A stretch of 64,000 bases of DNA from Hyphomicrobiaceae bacterium (GCA_041397645.1 JAWKWE010000004.1:2542001-2606000), one strand, 5' to 3'. Shown: positions 46,258-55,049, numbered from the stretch's first letter. The notes: generated by a model from the sequence alone, not told the origin. Made by a program: numbers and translations.

Positions 46258-46881
46258 ATGCGTCGGCACACGTTGCTCCTGTGGAGCTCCATTGCACTTA
46301 TCAGCGCGTCGCTTTCCCCTGTGTGGTCTCCGTCAGGAGTGCTCGCCGCAGACGCCGCCAAGTCCAAAGAAAAATCCTCTAACGCCGCACAGCCCAAGAT
46401 CTACAGCGTACCAGAAGATGGCATGGACGACGATTTTCCGGCTTCGAGCCGTCTCGTTCGCGATCTCGTTGCGGCACATCCCAACGAAGATCTTGTGATC
46501 TGTGTGGCCGGCTGCAATCCCAATCTCAATCGCGTGATCTACTCTCAGCCGGCCGACCCGCATGCCAAACGTGCGACGGTCGCTGAGAAGCACGATGCGG
46601 CTCCCGAACCCGTTGCCCAGGAGCAGAGCGAGCCTGCAACTCCTGAGACGGCCGAGGCAAAAACACCCGCAAATGAGGCGCCCGCTGCCGCGGCGCAACC
46701 GGAAGCCTCCGAACAGCGCATGGAGCCAACGGCGGCAGAGCCCGAGTCTCAGTCGAGCAACGATAATTCGGATGAGCCGCCCGCCGCTGATCACTCGGAT
46801 GAGAATTCAGATGAGAATTCGGATGCCAACGCCTCGCGCGAGCATCATCAGGACACCGATCCCGACGGGGCGGCCGAATAG
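46258..46881 (+). CDS. Exported protein with one V-x-C-x-A-G-C motif and acidic tail
   Basis: This 207-residue protein has a signal peptide ending near GVLAADA. Residues 75-86 read NEDLVICVAGCN, and NRVIYSQPAD follows, closely similar to the motif and trailing segment (EIVYTISK) of the preceding protein. Everything after residue 95 is Ala/Pro/Glu-rich linker, ending in a short repeat of Ser-Asp-Glu-Asn (DNA 46789-46829). ATG 46258 begins the signal peptide; a TTG 36 bases earlier is in frame. It converges with the YiiX-like gene. Confidence 0.66.
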   Translation: MRRHTLLLWSSIALISASLSPVWSPSGVLAADAAKSKEKSSNAAQPKIYSVPEDGMDDDFPASSRLVRDLVAAHPNEDLVICVAGCNPNLNRVIYSQPADPHAKRATVAEKHDAAPEPVAQEQSEPATPETAEAKTPANEAPAAAAQPEASEQRMEPTAAEPESQSSNDNSDEPPAADHSDENSDENSDANASREHHQDTDPDGAAE

Positions 46882-46929
46882 CGGTCCCGCTCCAATCAAG
46901 CAATAAGTGGTGAGGCGGCGGAGGTCGCC

Positions 46930-47877
46930 TCATTTCGTTTGAATAAGTTTCATGACGTCGGCGTAGGACGAGACCTTATAAACAAGGCCGTTCTTGATGA
47001 AGTACTGCCAATCGAGCTTGTCGGACTGGGCAAGATCTTCCGGTGTGACCGAATAGAGTTCGTCGCTCAACACGTCCCGGAAGTTGATGGCTGTCGCTTT
47101 CGCTTCATCTCCAAAGTATTGCCAGGTTCCCGGCGGAGGAAGTCGGCTCTCGGCCTCCTTGTGAAACACCACCTCTCGCAACACCTCAGGCGAAAGCTCG
47201 CCGCGTTTTATGGCCTCGATCGCCATTTCTACGAAGCCGATCTGAACGAGACCGGAGCAAATGTACTCGTTGGGCGGCTGCCACTCGTTCTCGCGATAAA
47301 CTTCGACCGTCTTCTCCTTGGTGCGCATTTTCGACTGTACGCCGAACCAGATGTTGCGCGCGATGCGCAAGATTGCGAGGAAATCGTAGCGCGCCTTGAT
47401 CTTGTCGAGAAGAAGTCCGCGTACGCGCGACTGGCGCGGCGCCGTGAACCAATCCTTGCGCAGCCGTTTGATGGCAACGTATGTGCTCTTGTTCTCGGTG
47501 TAGTCGGTGAACTGGGTGAGATCGACACCACCCGTTCCGGACTCGATGACGAATGTTCCCGAAATGCCGGAGTCAAACTGAGGACCCGTGAATACGAGCG
47601 CGGCATGGGAGAACGGAGAATTGGTCGCCCAGCGGATGACTGCGGCTGTGATGTCGCCGGTGCGCCGCGTCAACACCACGTCGGCCCGGTCGAGGTAATG
47701 GCCCTGCAGAAAGGTTGCGACGTCCTTCGGCCATTTGTCGTCGAAGGCTTGGGCGGTCTGCGCCGTCTCGACGTCGGCTTTGGGCGCGGGCTGCTTGTTG
47801 AGGGCGTTTGAGTCTTGCGCGACCAGCAGCATTAAGGCGAACGCCGCCGCAAGGGACAGGAGTGTCGCCCGCTTCAT
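46930..47877 (-). CDS. YiiX/YebB-like N1pC/P60-type cysteine hydrolase, exported
   Basis: This 315-residue protein has a signal peptide (LLSLAAAFALMLLVA, cleavage near SNA). The permuted papain-like fold is suggested by the order His then Cys: GDITAAVIRWATNSPFSHAA (catalytic His, about residue 92) and later NEYICSGLVQIGF (catalytic Cys, about 210). Such enzymes act on peptidoglycan amides or lipid-linked amides. The segment YDFLAILRIARNIWF fits the family. It lies between the motif proteins and the Spy-like gene and is transcribed toward the former. An ATG at 47877 begins a good signal peptide. Confidence 0.78.
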   Translation of the reverse strand: MKRATLLSLAAAFALMLLVAQDSNALNKQPAPKADVETAQTAQAFDDKWPKDVATFLQGHYLDRADVVLTRRTGDITAAVIRWATNSPFSHAALVFTGPQFDSGISGTFVIESGTGGVDLTQFTDYTENKSTYVAIKRLRKDWFTAPRQSRVRGLLLDKIKARYDFLAILRIARNIWFGVQSKMRTKEKTVEVYRENEWQPPNEYICSGLVQIGFVEMAIEAIKRGELSPEVLREVVFHKEAESRLPPPGTWQYFGDEAKATAINFRDVLSDELYSVTPEDLAQSDKLDWQYFIKNGLVYKVSSYADVMKLIQTK

Positions 47878-48173
47878 GATATTTCCCCCTCTCGCAATAC
47901 TTACAGGGCCACGCTGTGGCGCGTCTTGGGCGTGATTATGCCCAAAAGCACTTCATGGAAAAGACAAGGAGACAGCAGCACGCCATATCCACATGTTTAA
48001 CCGGGCATTTTTGACCTTAGGCGTTGCTGAGCGGCACCGCACGGGACGCTGCCTGGTGCGCGATGTAAGAAACCCGCGACGGAAATTGCGATGCTTGCCG
48101 TTTCCCTGATCGACGGCAGCGGGCGCCGTTCCCCTGATGCGCCCCGCACCGAGATTTTAAGGAGATGATACGC
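47878..48173. other. Divergent intergenic region upstream of the Spy-like gene
   Basis: This stretch of 296 bases lies between two divergent starts. I see no gene, RNA or strong hairpin in it. The Spy-like gene's RBS AAGGAG is at 48159-48164. Confidence 0.55.
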
Positions 48174-48854
48174 ATGATCAAGATTTCCCGCGGCGCAATG
48201 GCCGCTCTTGCTGCCGTAGTGGCAGTTCCTACGACGGTTGCAATTGCACGCGGCTATGACCATGGCGGCTGGCATCGCATGAGCCCCGAGACGCGCGAGC
48301 GTCTTGATGAAGGGCGCCTTGCAATGGCCAAGACTGCGCTCAAGCTCAATGCGGACCAGGAAAAGCTCTGGTCGGCGGTCGAAACCGAGGTCCGCGCTGC
48401 GTTTAAGGCACGCGAAGCCCGGGCGGCCGAGCGAGATCAGAAGCGCGAGGAATGGCGCAAGGCGCGTGAAGAAGGCAAGGACGTCGATAAGCTGCGCGGC
48501 GATCTTGCAGACCGCATCGAGAAGATGAGCGAAAGAATGTCGGAGCGTGCTGAGCGCATGAAGGCGTTCTCCACGGCGTTCAAGCCGTTCTATGCCTCGC
48601 TTTCCGATGAGCAGAAGGAAGTGCTGCGTCCTCTGATGCGCGATCTTATGCGCGGCGGCGGACACCATGGCGGCAAGCGCTGGGCGCACGGACGTGGGCA
48701 CGAAGGCTGGGGCGGTCATCACCGCTGGCGCGATGGAGATCGTGCTGAAGGTCGCCGAGGTGGCGGTTCCATGCAGGACGACAAGGGCCCGCCGACCGAG
48801 CAGGCTGCGCCCGATGGGCCAGACGGAGAGGACACGCCGTCCGACAACCTCTAA
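48174..48854 (+). CDS. Spy/CpxP-like LTxxQ-type periplasmic protein
   Basis: This 226-residue exported protein has a signal peptide ending near AIA. The mature domain is helical and highly charged, with LNADQEKLWSAVETEVRAAFKAREARA (shown here only as two key parts: LNADQ and the following helix) and a second LSDEQKEVL, the two LTxxQ-like motifs of Spy/CpxP chaperones. Such proteins bind unfolded envelope proteins or metals. The C-terminal 70 residues are Gly/His/Arg/Trp-rich (HHGGKRW, GGHHRW), a likely metal-binding tail. ATG 48174 sits nine bases after AAGGAG; the ATG at 48165 is too close to it. It ends before a strong terminator. Confidence 0.85.
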   Translation: MIKISRGAMAALAAVVAVPTTVAIARGYDHGGWHRMSPETRERLDEGRLAMAKTALKLNADQEKLWSAVETEVRAAFKAREARAAERDQKREEWRKAREEGKDVDKLRGDLADRIEKMSERMSERAERMKAFSTAFKPFYASLSDEQKEVLRPLMRDLMRGGGHHGGKRWAHGRGHEGWGGHHRWRDGDRAEGRRGGGSMQDDKGPPTEQAAPDGPDGEDTPSDNL

Positions 48855-48949
48855 ATCACGGTTCTCAAGTTTCGCATTTGCGGGAATGCGGGATGGTGCG
48901 GGTCAGGAGAAATCCTGGCCCGTATCGTTTTTGACGACAGCCGCTTGGA

Positions 48950-48996
48950 AAAAAAAAGGCGCTGCTTTTTTTGAAGCAGCGCCTTCTCTTTTTCAT
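48950..48996. terminator. Bidirectional rho-independent terminator
   Basis: A perfect 12-base stem (48956-48967 with 48974-48985) has a T-rich loop, seven or more A's before it and TTCTCTTTTTC after it. It separates the convergent Spy-like gene and DEAD-box helicase gene and can serve both. Confidence 0.9.
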
Positions 48997-49011
48997 TATC
49001 TGTGGCTGAGT

Positions 49012-50907
49012 TCAGGCGACGCGAGGCGCTCCCGAGGAGCGGTTGCGACGGCGCGGTTGCGAACCGTTCAAGAACTTGGGTGGACGCTGACCGTTCCAGC
49101 GCTGTGGCGCGGCCGACTCGCTTGTTCGAGAGTCGTTGTCGCGTGCCTCGCGATGGTTGCGGTTTCGATGTTCGCCTTGGGCCCTATGCGCTTCGTGATG
49201 CGTTCTTGTCTCATCGCGCGGCCTGGAGTGGTGGGTCTTGTGGGCGTGAGGCCCGCCATGGGAACCATTGCCACGCTGCCGTTCCTGCCGTAGTTCTTGT
49301 CCACGTTCGTGGCGAAGCCCATCGGCAGCTGCCGTCTCCTGGTGGTGTTCCTTGAAGCGGCGGTCATCGCGTGGTGCGTGATGGTTCGCTTTGCCATGGC
49401 GATTGTTGTTCCGCTCGTTGTTGTCGGAGCCGCGATGTCGCGGGGCGCCACCACGATCTTCGCCAAGTCCTGCCGGCCTGCGTTGGTCACGCTTTTCATC
49501 GCTAATGGCAAAATCGTTGTGGCGTTCCCGAGAGCGACGGTCATCGCGTTCGCGGTGCGGCTTGCCATGGCGGTGGCCGCCCCGCTCGCCCTTGTCGGAA
49601 TCGCGCTGCCGTGCTGGACCGCGATGATCCTCGCCAAACCCGACAGAGTTTCGGCGTTCGCCGCCGCTGTCGCGGTTCTTGCGCGGTATGGCCGGCAACG
49701 CTTCGCCGCCTACATCGTCGATGACTTCGATGGGCTGCTTCATCAAACGCTCGATGGCCTTGATCTCGCCGCGCTCGGAAGGATCGCATAGCGAGATTGC
49801 TATCCCGCTTGTTCCCTTGCGCGCCGTGCGGCCGATACGGTGCACATAAGTCTCCGGTTCCATCGGCATATCGAAGTTGATGACGTGAGTGATGCCGGAA
49901 ACATCGATGCCGCGCGCTGCGATGTCTGTCGCAACCAGCACGCGAACGTGACCGGCGGAGAAATCTTTCAGTGCGCGCTGGCGTGCATTCTGAGCCTTGT
50001 TGCCGTGGATTGCCGCGGCACCGATGCCAGCCATCCCGAGACGGTCTGCAACGCGGTCGGCACCGCGCTTGGTCCGCGTGAAAACAATGACGCGCGAGAC
50101 GTTTTCGTCCTTGAGGATGGTGTGCAGGCGGCTTTGCTTCTCCGGCCCGCGCACGATCATGACCTTCTGATCGATACGGTCCACGACGATCTGCTTAGGG
50201 CTGAGATCGATGCGATAGGGGTCGTTGAGCAATTCATGCGCAAGCTTGCGGATTTCGTCCGGCATGGTGGCCGAAAGCATCGCCGTGCGACGCTTGTGAG
50301 AGAGAAGCGACGCAATCCTGCGGACGTCGCGGATGAAGCCCATGTCGAACATGCGGTCGGCCTCGTCGAGAACGAACGTCCGCACGCAACGCAAATCGAC
50401 GTGGCGATCATTGACGTGATCGAGCAGGCGGCCGGGTGTGGCGACAAGTACGTGGACGCCACGCTTCAAGGCGTGAATCTGGGGGCCTTTGCTGACACCG
50501 CCGAGCACGACCGCCCGGCGGATGTGCATATTGCGGGACAGGCTTGCGACCTCCTGGTCAATCTGCAGCGCAAGCTCGCGCGTCGGCGCCAGAATGAGCG
50601 AAAGCGCCTCGCGCGGATTGGGATTGGCAGGGTTGTTGGCGAGTTCTTGCAGGATGGGCAGCACAAACGCTGCGGTCTTTCCTGAGCCAGTCTCGGCCAG
50701 CGCAAGTAGGTCGCGACCTTCGATCTGGGGAACAAGTGCAGCCTTCTGAACCGGCGTCGGCGTATCGTACCCGCACTGGTTCAGCGCGCGCGCAACCGGC
50801 CCGGCAAAGCCGAAGGCCTCAAAATTGTCATGTGTCAAAGTGGAAAATGTCCCAAGGGCTCCGGACCTGTGCGCACCCTTCGTGCGAGGTCTCGTCCCAT
50901 GGCCCAC
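49012..50907 (-). CDS. DEAD-box RNA helicase, RhlE-like, with long basic tail
   Basis: This is an ATP-dependent RNA unwinding protein. The first 390 residues hold the helicase core: Q motif FGFAGPVARALNQCGYDTPTPVQ (key residues Phe and Gln), motif I AETGSGKT, DEAD in FVLDEADRMFDMGF, SAT in MLSATMP and motif VI YVHRIGRTARKGTSG. The final 230 residues are low-complexity and very rich in Arg, His, Asp, Gly and Asn, likely an RNA-binding disordered tail. The start is uncertain: ATG 50907 gives a 25-residue non-conserved leader, and TTG 50838 would start at the conserved THDNFEAFGF region. Confidence 0.92.
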   Translation of the reverse strand: MGHGTRPRTKGAHRSGALGTFSTLTHDNFEAFGFAGPVARALNQCGYDTPTPVQKAALVPQIEGRDLLALAETGSGKTAAFVLPILQELANNPANPNPREALSLILAPTRELALQIDQEVASLSRNMHIRRAVVLGGVSKGPQIHALKRGVHVLVATPGRLLDHVNDRHVDLRCVRTFVLDEADRMFDMGFIRDVRRIASLLSHKRRTAMLSATMPDEIRKLAHELLNDPYRIDLSPKQIVVDRIDQKVMIVRGPEKQSRLHTILKDENVSRVIVFTRTKRGADRVADRLGMAGIGAAAIHGNKAQNARQRALKDFSAGHVRVLVATDIAARGIDVSGITHVINFDMPMEPETYVHRIGRTARKGTSGIAISLCDPSERGEIKAIERLMKQPIEVIDDVGGEALPAIPRKNRDSGGERRNSVGFGEDHRGPARQRDSDKGERGGHRHGKPHRERDDRRSRERHNDFAISDEKRDQRRPAGLGEDRGGAPRHRGSDNNERNNNRHGKANHHAPRDDRRFKEHHQETAAADGLRHERGQELRQERQRGNGSHGGPHAHKTHHSRPRDETRTHHEAHRAQGEHRNRNHREARDNDSRTSESAAPQRWNGQRPPKFLNGSQPRRRNRSSGAPRVA

Positions 50908-51114
50908 ACCGGCGCTTTCGGGGTGTGGCCTCGTTTGTTCGGATTGATCTGGATGCAGGGTCGAGCGCGTTTGTCAAAAAACGCTTGTGTTGGCACGAAG
51001 ACCCGAGCGCCATCGAAGAGCAATGCGCCGCTTATGCGCAGGCTTCGGAGGCGAAGTCAAGGCAATCGGCGGCCCTGTGCCGTCATGTGGCGAGCTGGCG
51101 CAGGGGGCAAACGG
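50908..51114. other. Intergenic region upstream of the helicase
   Basis: About 200 bases between the helicase start and the end of the Rap1a-like gene on the same strand must contain the helicase promoter. I see no gene or hairpin in it. Confidence 0.5.
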
Positions 51115-51495
51115 TTACTTCTTGCAGGGGTAGGCCTCTGACAGAGCCGCCGTCATGGTCACTTTGGTCGGCTCACTAAGCCGATCTTGGTGCTTCCTGG
51201 CCCAGTCGAGGTAGATTTGGGCAAGGTCGTCCATGTTGTAGCCTTTGGGGATGCAAAATCCGTCCTCGGGCTTCGACATTTTGACATGCGAATTAATGAA
51301 GCCGGCGCAGGACGATTTGAGCTGGATGTATTCCGGCGTCACCTCTTTGATGGGCCGGGGCAGCGCGAAGAACTGCTCACACAGCTCCACGAGAGGCATG
51401 GAGTCGTCAGCCCTGGCAGTCGGAGCATTCGGAAAGCCCGCTGCGAGCGCGCATGCGCAGGAGGCAACGGTAAGCCAGCGAAGTTTATGCAACAT
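51115..51495 (-). CDS. Rap1a/Tai family exported protein
   Basis: This 126-residue protein has a signal peptide (LTVASCACALAAGF, cleavage near ARA). The mature 95 residues follow the Rap1a/Tai pattern that I remember: SSCAGFINSHV, GFCIPKG, IYLDWARKHQDRL and a final AALSEAYPCKK. Four mature cysteines (LCEQFF, SCAGF, FCIP, YPCKK) probably form two disulfides. The family name comes from immunity proteins against type VI amidases, but many exported members occur alone, as here, with no effector nearby. ATG 51495 begins the signal peptide; the frame is open further upstream. Confidence 0.78.
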   Translation of the reverse strand: MLHKLRWLTVASCACALAAGFPNAPTARADDSMPLVELCEQFFALPRPIKEVTPEYIQLKSSCAGFINSHVKMSKPEDGFCIPKGYNMDDLAQIYLDWARKHQDRLSEPTKVTMTAALSEAYPCKK

Positions 51496-51634
51496 GAACT
51501 CGGTCCTGAGGCTATTCCGGCAAGAGGTGTTCCTAACACGTGTCCGCCTTGAGAAAAACCGGAACGGAAGTCGGTTTCTCTTGCGCGGTTCCGGCGTGAT
51601 AAACGGGAGCTGAAAAAAAGCGAATGAGGGCACT

Positions 51635-52480
51635 GTGACAACCTCGAACGACGCCAAGCTTACCGATCAGCAGATCGCCGATATTGCTGATCTCGTCCTG
51701 CGCACCTACGACACGCGCACGCAAATAACGTCGATTGCGGCGCAAGTTGAGGGATTGGACCTCGCGGCGGCTTACAGGGTTTGTGCCAAGGTGCGTGACG
51801 TGCGGGAGGCGCGTGGGGAACGCGCGATCGGTCGTAAGCTTGGGTTTACCAACCGCAACATCTGGGATGAATACAAGGTCTACGCTCCGATCTGGAACTA
51901 CGTCTACGACACCACGGTGCGTAGCATCTCGCCGGAGGGTGCCGAGTTCGAAATGGGACTGGTCGTGGAGCCGCGCCTGGAGCCTGAGATTTCGCTCGGC
52001 CTAACGCGCGATCCGGAACCGGGCATGGATGAGCGTGCGCTGATGGACTGCATCGGATGGGTGGCGCACGGCTTCGAGGTTGTGCAGTCGCTGTTCCCCA
52101 ACTGGATATTTGCGCCCGCGGACACGATTGCGGCGTTCGGTCTGCATGGCGCTTTGATGTTGGGACCGCGCCATGAGGTCAGCGACGCTAACCGCGAAGG
52201 CTGGTTTGCGCGCTTGAGCGACTTCGAATTGAAGCTGTTTCGCAACGAGCAGTTTGCCGACCAGGGGCACGCGCGCAACGTTCTGGGGGGACCGCTCTCA
52301 GCTTTGCGCAACGTCGTGGAAGTATTGGCAGCCGATTCCGCCAATCCCCCAATTTCCGCTGGTGAGTTTGTGACGACCGGAACTGTGACCAGAGCATTCC
52401 CAATGCATAGTGGAGATATTTGGCGGACGGAATTCTCGGGGGCACCACTTGAGGGTTTGAAGGTGGCGTTGCGCGACTGA
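51635..52480 (+). CDS. 2-keto-4-pentenoate hydratase / fumarylacetoacetase-fold family protein
   Basis: This 281-residue protein belongs to the FAH-fold hydratases, which act on 2-hydroxypentadienoate-like products of aromatic meta-cleavage. Conserved segments are RKLGFTNRNIWDEY, MGLVVEPRLEPEISL (metal-ligand acids) and the late VLGGPLSAL with TTGTVTRAFPM. The start is GTG 51635, with GAGGG five bases upstream. No other aromatic degradation gene is near, so the true substrate is uncertain. The gene is followed by a long AT-rich gap. Confidence 0.88.
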   Translation: MTTSNDAKLTDQQIADIADLVLRTYDTRTQITSIAAQVEGLDLAAAYRVCAKVRDVREARGERAIGRKLGFTNRNIWDEYKVYAPIWNYVYDTTVRSISPEGAEFEMGLVVEPRLEPEISLGLTRDPEPGMDERALMDCIGWVAHGFEVVQSLFPNWIFAPADTIAAFGLHGALMLGPRHEVSDANREGWFARLSDFELKLFRNEQFADQGHARNVLGGPLSALRNVVEVLAADSANPPISAGEFVTTGTVTRAFPMHSGDIWRTEFSGAPLEGLKVALRD

Positions 52481-53067
52481 ATGTCTCGAATTCGGCGCGG
52501 CGGCCTTGTTGAATTGGTCCAATTAGCAGACCAGTACGTCGCTCCAGATATTTAGCTGCTTATTGCAGAACTGTTGTTCTCCGGCGTTGCAATGATTTCA
52601 AAATAACGATCGTGCGCCTTCTCGTCGGGTAGTGTGCGGCTACATAAATTCCGTCAAGAGAGACGAATTGTGTCGTATGCAGATGGAACATTAAATCCAT
52701 TAGGACAACGAATTGCGCGTTCGCATTTTCTTGCGAATTAAGCACATTTTTTCGCGGTATCCGATCTGCCCGGAGAAAATTCGGGAATTCAATTTTGCGC
52801 ACGGATTATCGGCGAGTGGTTAGTGGAAAGGTAAGCTAACCCGAACATTCACAGTAATCGCAAGCTGAACGTCAGATGAAATTTTGCGAGATTTCTGGAA
52901 TGAAAATGTTTGCCAGCAATGAAGTCCGCTTATGGTCAGAACATCTTGGACGACTTAAATTAAAATGCATTGGCGATTGTTCAGGGCAATCGTCTTCTTG
53001 AGGCAAGCGCGTCCTGGAACCGTTCGGCGTCGGAAATAGGGCCGTCCAGCGCAGAACGAAGGGATCA
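52481..53067. other. Long AT-rich intergenic region
   Basis: These 587 bases hold no convincing gene and, from about 52500 to 52970, are clearly richer in A and T than the genes around. Two inverted repeats are visible: AATTGG-T-CCAATT at 52512-52524 and CGATTG-N7-CAATCG at 52974-52992. The second lies about 75 bases before the start of the double winged-helix gene and could be an operator. A minus-strand frame at 52560-52802 (80 codons) has no RBS or recognisable features. Confidence 0.6.
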
Positions 53068-54015
53068 ATGCGAAGTTTTTCTCCGCGACTCGTTTTATCA
53101 AAAGAGCTGCATCCACTGTTCGCCGAGCAGATCGCGGAGGTACGGGCAACGCCTGGGTTTTACCAGGCCATTCGTCTCCACGCCGATGCAACGCGTATCA
53201 GTGGTAGTTACGGCGCGGACGCCGCCACTTACGCAAAGCACATTGGTGATGCGGGCAATCAGTTGATCGAGTTGGTGGCCCTTTACCAGCATCTCCTGAA
53301 GGAGCGGTCGAACATTGGGGTCGGCGCTACTTTGGGAAGACTGCAGAAAACCGCGTTTATCCATGGTTTCGCCAGCCCGCGCCGCGTCACGATGTACGTG
53401 AAGCGCTTGGTCCAAATAGGAAGACTGGGCTACAGCGAGGAGGCGGGCGACCGCCGCGTGCGCCGTCTTATTCCAGGTGAAGACCTCGTGATGGCGGCGT
53501 TTCGCAACACCCAACACAGCGTGCGCGCCGCCGATTTGATCTGGCAATCGCAATTGGGCGAACGACTGCAGAGCGATACGAACTTCTTCGACATGCTGTT
53601 CGTCGCCAAATATCAGCGCTACGTGGCGGGTGCCGATCCGCTGCGACCATTCTCGGACGTTCGTCACTTCACGTCAAAAGACGCGGGCAGCTATCTCCTC
53701 GGCTCGCTGATTTATGGTGCGCTCGAAAACGCCGAAAGGCTTTCGCCCGAGACGGAGTTTACCTTGGGCTACTCGGATGCGTCCGCTGCCAGCGGTGTCT
53801 CGCGCACACATGTTCGTAACGTCATTGAGACCGCGGAGAAGCTAGGTCTCGTGATCAGGATCGGCGAAGGCGGTCGGGCCATGAGGCTGACGGAAAGGAT
53901 GATCGACTCCTACGAGCGCTGCTTTGCCTGCGCCATGATCCTGGTTCGCGCTGCTGCCAACGACGTTGAGGCTCAGGAAGTACAGGAGCCAGTGCGACCA
54001 AACAGTGACTCGTGA
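53068..54015 (+). CDS. Probable regulator with two winged-helix regions
   Basis: This 315-residue protein has no recognised domain at family level, but two helix-turn-helix-like regions can be seen. One is around residues 100-125 (ASPRRVTMYVKRLVQIGRLGY), followed by a charged strand, and one is near 235-260 (ASAASGVSRTHVRNVIETAE). Each is followed by a short hydrophobic, basic wing (GLVIRIGEGGRAMRLT in the second). No signal peptide or membrane segment is present, so it acts in the cytoplasm. GAAGGGA precedes ATG 53068. Its long AT-rich upstream region suggests heavy regulation, perhaps by itself. It converges with the proline iminopeptidase gene. Confidence 0.7.
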   Translation: MRSFSPRLVLSKELHPLFAEQIAEVRATPGFYQAIRLHADATRISGSYGADAATYAKHIGDAGNQLIELVALYQHLLKERSNIGVGATLGRLQKTAFIHGFASPRRVTMYVKRLVQIGRLGYSEEAGDRRVRRLIPGEDLVMAAFRNTQHSVRAADLIWQSQLGERLQSDTNFFDMLFVAKYQRYVAGADPLRPFSDVRHFTSKDAGSYLLGSLIYGALENAERLSPETEFTLGYSDASAASGVSRTHVRNVIETAEKLGLVIRIGEGGRAMRLTERMIDSYERCFACAMILVRAAANDVEAQEVQEPVRPNSDS

Positions 54016-54045
54016 GGACGCAGCCACTCGTAGACTTGTGTGAAA

Positions 54046-54990
54046 TCAGGCGAGCTCGGCAATGGCCTTGCGCATGGCGTCCATGACGCCGGGCTCTGTT
54101 ATGGCGTGTCCGGCGGCATCAATGATCTGCAAAGTCGAGCTTGGCCAAGCGGAAGCGATTGCGTCCGCGGCCAATGGCGGACACAGCAAATCATAACGCC
54201 CTTGAACGATGTGGCCTGGGATGCCGTTGAGCCGCCCCACATGGTCCAGCAGTTGGTTTGGCGCGAGAAAAAAATCATGCGCGATGTAGTGAGCTTCAAT
54301 GATCGGAGTTGGAGGTAGTCGGGCGTCGCTTGCAACCTGGTGCGGCAAGTTTGTGTTTGCGGGTTTGAGTTCCGAAAGCGCCCGCTCGTAGGCGTTCCAC
54401 ATGTGCGCGGCTGGTGCGTGGACTGCGGGATCGGGATCAAGTAGCCGGCGCACATAGCTGGCGAGCAGGTCTGCGCGCTCGGATGCTGGCAGCCAGTCGC
54501 GGAAGTCGCGGTACAATCCGGGCCGGAAAGCGCGCGGACCTTCGATGAAGGCCCACGTGACCTCCTGGCGCGTGCCGAGGAAGACAGCGCGCAAAACGAT
54601 CGAGCTCACGCGCTCCGGATGGGCTTCGGCATAAGCGAGCGCAAGTGTCGACCCCCATGAGCCGCCGACGACCATCCACCTTTCGATATCGTAGTGCACG
54701 CGTATGGTCTCGATGTCCTGCACCAGATGAGCGGTCGTATTACTACGGCACGACAGGTAGGGGTGGCTACGACCGGCGCCGCGTTGATCGAACAAGAACA
54801 CATGGTCGCGCTGCGGGTCGAACAAGGAACGATGAAGGTGTTGTGCGCCGCTGCCAGGGCCGCCGTGCAGAAATACGCAAGGTCTGCCGCCACGCAGACC
54901 AACTTCCTCAACATATATCCAATGCCCATCGCCCACGTCGATCATGCGCGCGTCGAAGGGGCGCAAGGGTGTGGAGGCATGTTCATTCAT
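54046..54990 (-). CDS. pip: Proline iminopeptidase
   Basis: This 314-residue alpha/beta hydrolase removes N-terminal proline from peptides. Motifs are the oxyanion HGGPGSGAQ (about 42-50), DQRGAGRSHP (about 68-77), the nucleophile elbow GGSWGSTLALAYAE (Ser about 108) and the C-terminal Asp/His (IVQGRYDLLCPP and DAAGHAITEPG). They match the S33 prolyl aminopeptidases closely. It is transcribed away from the DUF72 gene's end with a 60-base gap and needs no partner. Confidence 0.93.
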   Translation of the reverse strand: MNEHASTPLRPFDARMIDVGDGHWIYVEEVGLRGGRPCVFLHGGPGSGAQHLHRSLFDPQRDHVFLFDQRGAGRSHPYLSCRSNTTAHLVQDIETIRVHYDIERWMVVGGSWGSTLALAYAEAHPERVSSIVLRAVFLGTRQEVTWAFIEGPRAFRPGLYRDFRDWLPASERADLLASYVRRLLDPDPAVHAPAAHMWNAYERALSELKPANTNLPHQVASDARLPPTPIIEAHYIAHDFFLAPNQLLDHVGRLNGIPGHIVQGRYDLLCPPLAADAIASAWPSSTLQIIDAAGHAITEPGVMDAMRKAIAELA

Positions 54991-55049
54991 GTATGGGACC
55001 GTGGGTTATGCAGATTGGAGTGCGTATTTATCGAAAGCTTGGCTCTATT

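Noticed and set aside
46939..47811. 290-codon plus-strand frame opposite the YiiX-like gene
   Set aside because: The minus-strand protein has a signal peptide and catalytic motifs, so the plus frame is the shadow.
49840..50685. 281-codon plus-strand frame opposite the DEAD-box helicase
   Set aside because: All helicase motifs are on the minus strand.
52560..52802. 80-codon minus-strand frame in the AT-rich gap
   Set aside because: No RBS, no family likeness; a chance frame in AT-rich DNA is more likely.
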